A stretch of 64,000 bases of DNA from a bacterium 1XD42-76 (lineage in GTDB: Bacteria > Bacillota > Clostridia > Lachnospirales > Lachnospiraceae), in contig QZDW01000001.1 of assembly GCA_009917545.1 (NCBI GenBank), positions 62,001 to 126,000 on the forward strand. The letters run 5' to 3'. This document shows, piece after piece, positions 61,286 through 64,000 of this stretch. The translations under genes were made by a program, and so were the position numbers. How positions within the stretch are numbered: position 1 is the first letter of the stretch; the number at the start of each line of letters is the position of its first letter. The notes under the pieces are model-generated. The model saw nothing but the letters and a program-made list of their open reading frames with translations, was not told where the DNA came from and did not search any database.

Positions 61286-62839
61286 TTATTCTTCTCCGAG
61301 AAGTCCCTTTGCAAAGTCTCTCATGGCCTGCCCAATCATGGTCTTAACTGCTGCCTCGTCAAAGCCTGCTCCCTGTCCGCCCTGGGCAGAGCCGTCATTG
61401 GCCTGAACCACAAAGGAAACACCGTCAAACAGGTTGGTCATTCTTCCAAGGAACAGACTTCCTTTTCCGATAATCATGGCCTTCTTTGTCTCACCAGCCA
61501 GCACTTCATCACGAAGCGGCCCGAGATACGGAACACCAGACGGAATATGCCCCTGTGTCGGCGCCCAGCCTGTCATACCGTGATCTTTTACAAAGGAAGC
61601 GATATCGCCTCTGGCCAGTTCGCCTTTCTTTACGCCAAGAGCAGCGATCATCTTATAGTTTGCCTCCGGAACATCACCTGCTCCCGCCGGTTTTGTAATA
61701 TCCGGATTCTGCATCTCCGGAGAATATTTATCAATATCAAGAATCTTAAGGCCGGCAGCCTCCAGAGGATTCGTTACCAGAGCTCCGATTACGTTCTGTG
61801 GAGCCGATCCGGTTCCGATCGTATGACGTCCGATGATATCAGTACGAATCTGCGGGCTTACACCGTCATCCTCGCTTATCATGACAGAGAAACCTGCAAT
61901 GGCATCCTCCAGGATCGGAAGGCCTTTCTTTACATGGTCTTTACCATTCATGCCGAGTTTTGCTGTACATCCGCCTGCTGTAACGACAACATGCTTGAAA
62001 GTTCCTGCTTTTACAAGAGCTGCTGCATGCAGAACCGCATGAGCCGGACCTGCACAGAAGCCTCTGACATCAGAGCCTGTCGCATTCGTAAATCCTGCGA
62101 TTTCTGCCGCTGCCTTGGCAAAGTTTCCGCCGCCTCTCTGGTTCATATCACCGCATGCTTCCTCGCAGCAGTCAATCACGTAATCAACTTCTTCCGGAGC
62201 CACGCCAGCCTTCTTCACCAATTCGATCAGAGAGATCACGTTGGAAGCCTTTGTCACCAGGTTCTCAAGCATTACATGAGCAGAAAGGTTCACATCTACA
62301 TCATGTGCACGCTTAATTGCACCTACCAGCTTATTGTTCATGTACAGGCCTTCCGCGTGCTCGTCATTTACGAGAGCGGTAATCGCCTCCGGCGTGCTCT
62401 CGTTCTTATCAAGAACAGCAAGCTGTGCCTCTGTGAAAAGATTCTGAGCCGCAAGTTTTCCCTTTACTTCCGCGGCAAAGCTTTTTTCCAGATTTACGAG
62501 GTCAAATACATCGCAAATCTGGATGACACCATAGAATTCATCCTGCGGCATAATCTGGCCATACTTTCCATCACGGGAAGCATTCGGCCATTTTTTATCA
62601 TAAAACGGAAACTCTGTGGAAGCCAGATCAGCCGGCTTCGCATTTCCGATATATACCTGATTCGGAATGTATGCTACTGCATCCTCAAAAGATCTTAAAT
62701 GTCCCGGAAGCTCCTTCAAATATTCGGAATCCGGATTCACAATCTGTTCTGTCGTCTGTGTCGTACCGTTATGGATTACCATATCCGGTGTAACCGCCAG
62801 CGTATAACTGGCGCCCTTCAATACTGGATACCCGTTCAT
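61286..62839 (-). CDS. grdC: Glycine reductase complex component C, subunit beta (GrdC)
   Basis: 517 residues, FabH/thiolase-like fold; ATG at 62839 with AGAGGTG upstream. Contains CCEEACGDMNQRGGGN (catalytic Cys region), GFCAGPAHAVLHA and AGGCTAKLGMNGK. Partner of GrdD; converts the Se-bound acetyl group to acetyl-phosphate, which gives ATP through acetate kinase. Follows grdA without a grdB gene between them. Confidence 0.94.
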   Translation of the reverse strand: MNGYPVLKGASYTLAVTPDMVIHNGTTQTTEQIVNPDSEYLKELPGHLRSFEDAVAYIPNQVYIGNAKPADLASTEFPFYDKKWPNASRDGKYGQIMPQDEFYGVIQICDVFDLVNLEKSFAAEVKGKLAAQNLFTEAQLAVLDKNESTPEAITALVNDEHAEGLYMNNKLVGAIKRAHDVDVNLSAHVMLENLVTKASNVISLIELVKKAGVAPEEVDYVIDCCEEACGDMNQRGGGNFAKAAAEIAGFTNATGSDVRGFCAGPAHAVLHAAALVKAGTFKHVVVTAGGCTAKLGMNGKDHVKKGLPILEDAIAGFSVMISEDDGVSPQIRTDIIGRHTIGTGSAPQNVIGALVTNPLEAAGLKILDIDKYSPEMQNPDITKPAGAGDVPEANYKMIAALGVKKGELARGDIASFVKDHGMTGWAPTQGHIPSGVPYLGPLRDEVLAGETKKAMIIGKGSLFLGRMTNLFDGVSFVVQANDGSAQGGQGAGFDEAAVKTMIGQAMRDFAKGLLGEE

Positions 62840-62989
62840 AATCACACACCTCTTATCTTTGCGCGGCGGATTCTGCCCTTAAAGCCTCTGCCGCATCCTG
62901 ATGAATCCGGAATAAAACGTAAACGACACGCTTTCCCGGAAAATCTGCACTTCGGCAAAATACGCATTGACGTATTTTACTGGATCCTT

Positions 62990-63025
62990 TATAACAAAAC
63001 AGGGAGCGCCGAAGATGGCGCTCCC
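62990..63025 (-). terminator. Intra-operon terminator between grdA and grdC
   Basis: Minus-strand stem gggagcgcc/ggcgctccc (63017-63025 with 63002-63010), six-base loop, then TGTTTTGTTAT. Would lower grdCD relative to grdA. Confidence 0.85.
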
Positions 63026-63034
63026 CTCCGGCAG

Positions 63035-63508
63035 TTACAGGTATTTACAATAATCATTTCTGATGGAAGACATTTCGTTAGCGATGTCATCAACATCCAT
63101 AACCATCTCCATCATACTGATCTGTTCATCGTAAACACCGGCATCAACCTCAGCTTTCATTTCGTCCTCACAAATGTGATATACAGTTAGTCCCAACTGG
63201 ACTCCTGCTAATGGGCCTGCGAAAGTCGGATCACCTGCAGTTACGGTCTCAGCAGCAAGACCTGCTGCCTCCCCCTCAGCCGCACCGAGAATAACCACAA
63301 GGTTTTCCGGTCCGTACTTCTCTGCGAAATCCTTAACACGCTTCTGGTTTTCCAGGTCCATAGCACCTGCGGACGTTCAGACGAAGCACTCTGTAGATGA
63401 GAACACTACTTCAGCCCCGGCAGTCTTTACGCATGCCTCAATGGATGGCCCCGGAATTCCGTCACGGTCGCCGATAATTACTGCTTTTTTGCCGTTCAGA
63501 ATAGCCAT
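63035..63508 (-). CDS. grdA: Glycine reductase selenoprotein A (GrdA), UGA read as selenocysteine
   Basis: 157 residues if TGA at 63379-63377 (codon 44) is read as Sec. The frame is open from the ATG at 63508 (AAGGAGG ten bases upstream) and reads [20 protein letters not shown], then STECFV[14 protein letters not shown], the hallmark GrdA redox motif Cys-x-x-Sec. A plain ORF call would start at 63361 and lose the N-terminal third. A SECIS-like hairpin follows the TGA. GrdA carries the Se-carboxymethyl intermediate between proteins B and C. Confidence 0.96.
63353..63369 (-). promoter_or_regulatory. SECIS-like hairpin after the grdA UGA
   Basis: Minus-strand CAGGT-GCTATGG-ACCTG begins eight bases after the UGA. 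Its spacing, 5-bp stem and loop with a bulge-capable GCUAUGG fit bacterial SECIS elements read by SelB. Confidence 0.7.
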
Positions 63509-63632
63509 AGCATCGTTTCCTCCTTAATTTATTTGTAAAGCCTGTTTATGGCAGCGGAAAAGCACACAGAACGCAGCCTCCGCTGTCAGGATACAGAAAA
63601 TCTGCTATACGCAGCTTTCCTGCATACTTTTA

Positions 63633-63657
63633 TAGAACAAAGCGGGGTGAGCCCGCT
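63633..63657 (-). terminator. Terminator between grd thioredoxin and grdA
   Basis: Minus-strand stem agcggg/cccgct (63652-63657 with 63641-63646), then TTGTTCT. Weak but placed just after the thioredoxin stop. Confidence 0.6.
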
Positions 63658-63682
63658 CTGACTCTCCGGTTGAATCTGTATC

Positions 63683-64000
63683 TTACAGATGAGATTTGAT
63701 CATGGCCTCGATATTCTCTACCGTTGCATCGTCCTTTACACACTCAGCGATCTTCTCGCCGCCCTTATAAAGAGCGATAACCGGAAGGCCCAATACCTTC
63801 TGGGCGATTGCCAGACGGCGTGCCTTGGTGGTATTTAAGGCCGTGAACTTGATGTCCTTGCCGTAGGTATCTTCCATTGCATGAACGTGAGGCATCAGAG
63901 CCTGGCACGGAACGCAGCCGTCGCCGTAGAAATCCACAAGAACGGTTCCCTCTGCTTTCAGAACCTCAGCCTCAAACGTTTCTTTTGTTAATTCTACCAT
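63683..64000 (-). CDS. trxA: Glycine reductase-associated thioredoxin
   Basis: 105 residues, complete; the ATG is the last three bases of the window. Thioredoxin fold with active site GCVPC (residues 28-32) instead of WCGPC, the form typical of thioredoxins in grd operons, and cis-Pro in GLPVIALY. Reduces the Se-S bond of GrdA after each turnover. Its upstream partner trxB and grdE should lie beyond the right edge. Confidence 0.95.
   Translation of the reverse strand: MVELTKETFEAEVLKAEGTVLVDFYGDGCVPCQALMPHVHAMEDTYGKDIKFTALNTTKARRLAIAQKVLGLPVIALYKGGEKIAECVKDDATVENIEAMIKSHL

Noticed and set aside
61001-62698. 565-residue open frame on the plus strand
   Set aside because: Lies antisense to grdC and grdD, has no recognisable domain and a composition expected from the reverse of coding DNA.
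1-64000. CRISPR arrays, prophage or plasmid modules
   Set aside because: No spaced direct repeats, cas genes, phage structural genes or replication genes were found. The mobile traces are limited to the IS630 relic, intron fragment, MITE-like element and the recombinase.

Overview
This window reads as a chromosomal segment of an anaerobic, spore-forming, peptide- and amino-acid-fermenting Firmicute, most likely Lachnospiraceae (Clostridium cluster XIVa). The signs are a small acid-soluble spore protein gene, a YlbJ-type sporulation membrane protein, Firmicute gene order (rplU-prp-rpmA-obgE-yhbY-nadD-yqeK-rsfS; ylxM-ffh-rpsP-khpA-rimM-trmD-rplS-lepB-rbgA-rnhB), Gram-positive LexA boxes, RecU, and a glycine reductase locus with its own selenocysteine machinery. 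The genus cannot be fixed from the sequence alone.

Layout. Positions 1-8448 (+) hold the 3' part of rng, then a drug-efflux MFS gene preceded by what looks like a ribosome-stalling translational attenuator, a REC-GGDEF diguanylate cyclase, and the ribosome/GTPase block from rplU (with L21 leader) to rsfS. Positions 8449-12091 are an AT-rich, gene-poor zone with an IS630-type transposase relic, a divergent SOS pair (yneA-like / lexA) sharing three LexA boxes, a P-loop kinase-like gene, and the domain V-VI remnant of a group II intron. Positions 12092-13900 (+) carry ttcA and a XerS-like tyrosine recombinase.

Positions 14248-24938 (-) carry pepT, hflK-hflC-recU, two RNA pseudouridine synthases, an SDR, a YgiQ radical-SAM protein, a HAD phosphatase and an M23 peptidase. 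A lone (+) YlbJ-like gene follows. Positions 25896-35890 (-) are coaD-rsmD, an SASP, and the large ylxM-to-pgeF translation and secretion block with an L19 leader and internal terminators.

Positions 36200-52445 look like a nutrient-scavenging region. A LysR regulator is divergent from an operon of an AbgB-like M20 amidohydrolase, two membrane proteins and a glutaminase. Then come an amidohydrolase, two tandem S9 peptidases and a complete oligopeptide ABC transporter (ATPases F and D, permeases C and B, binding protein). Together they would import peptides and acylated amino acids and break them down to free amino acids.

Positions 53914-64000 (-) are the selenium and Stickland end: a cysteine desulfurase-like lyase, a DUF3343 Se/S-carrier-like protein, a selenium-associated LysR regulator, selB, selA, tRNA-Sec, then grdD, grdC, grdA (with an in-frame UGA for selenocysteine at codon 44) and the glycine-reductase thioredoxin. 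The peptide-uptake genes would feed glycine to glycine reductase, and the sel genes make its selenoprotein. The grd operon continues beyond the right edge; grdB is absent from between grdA and grdC.
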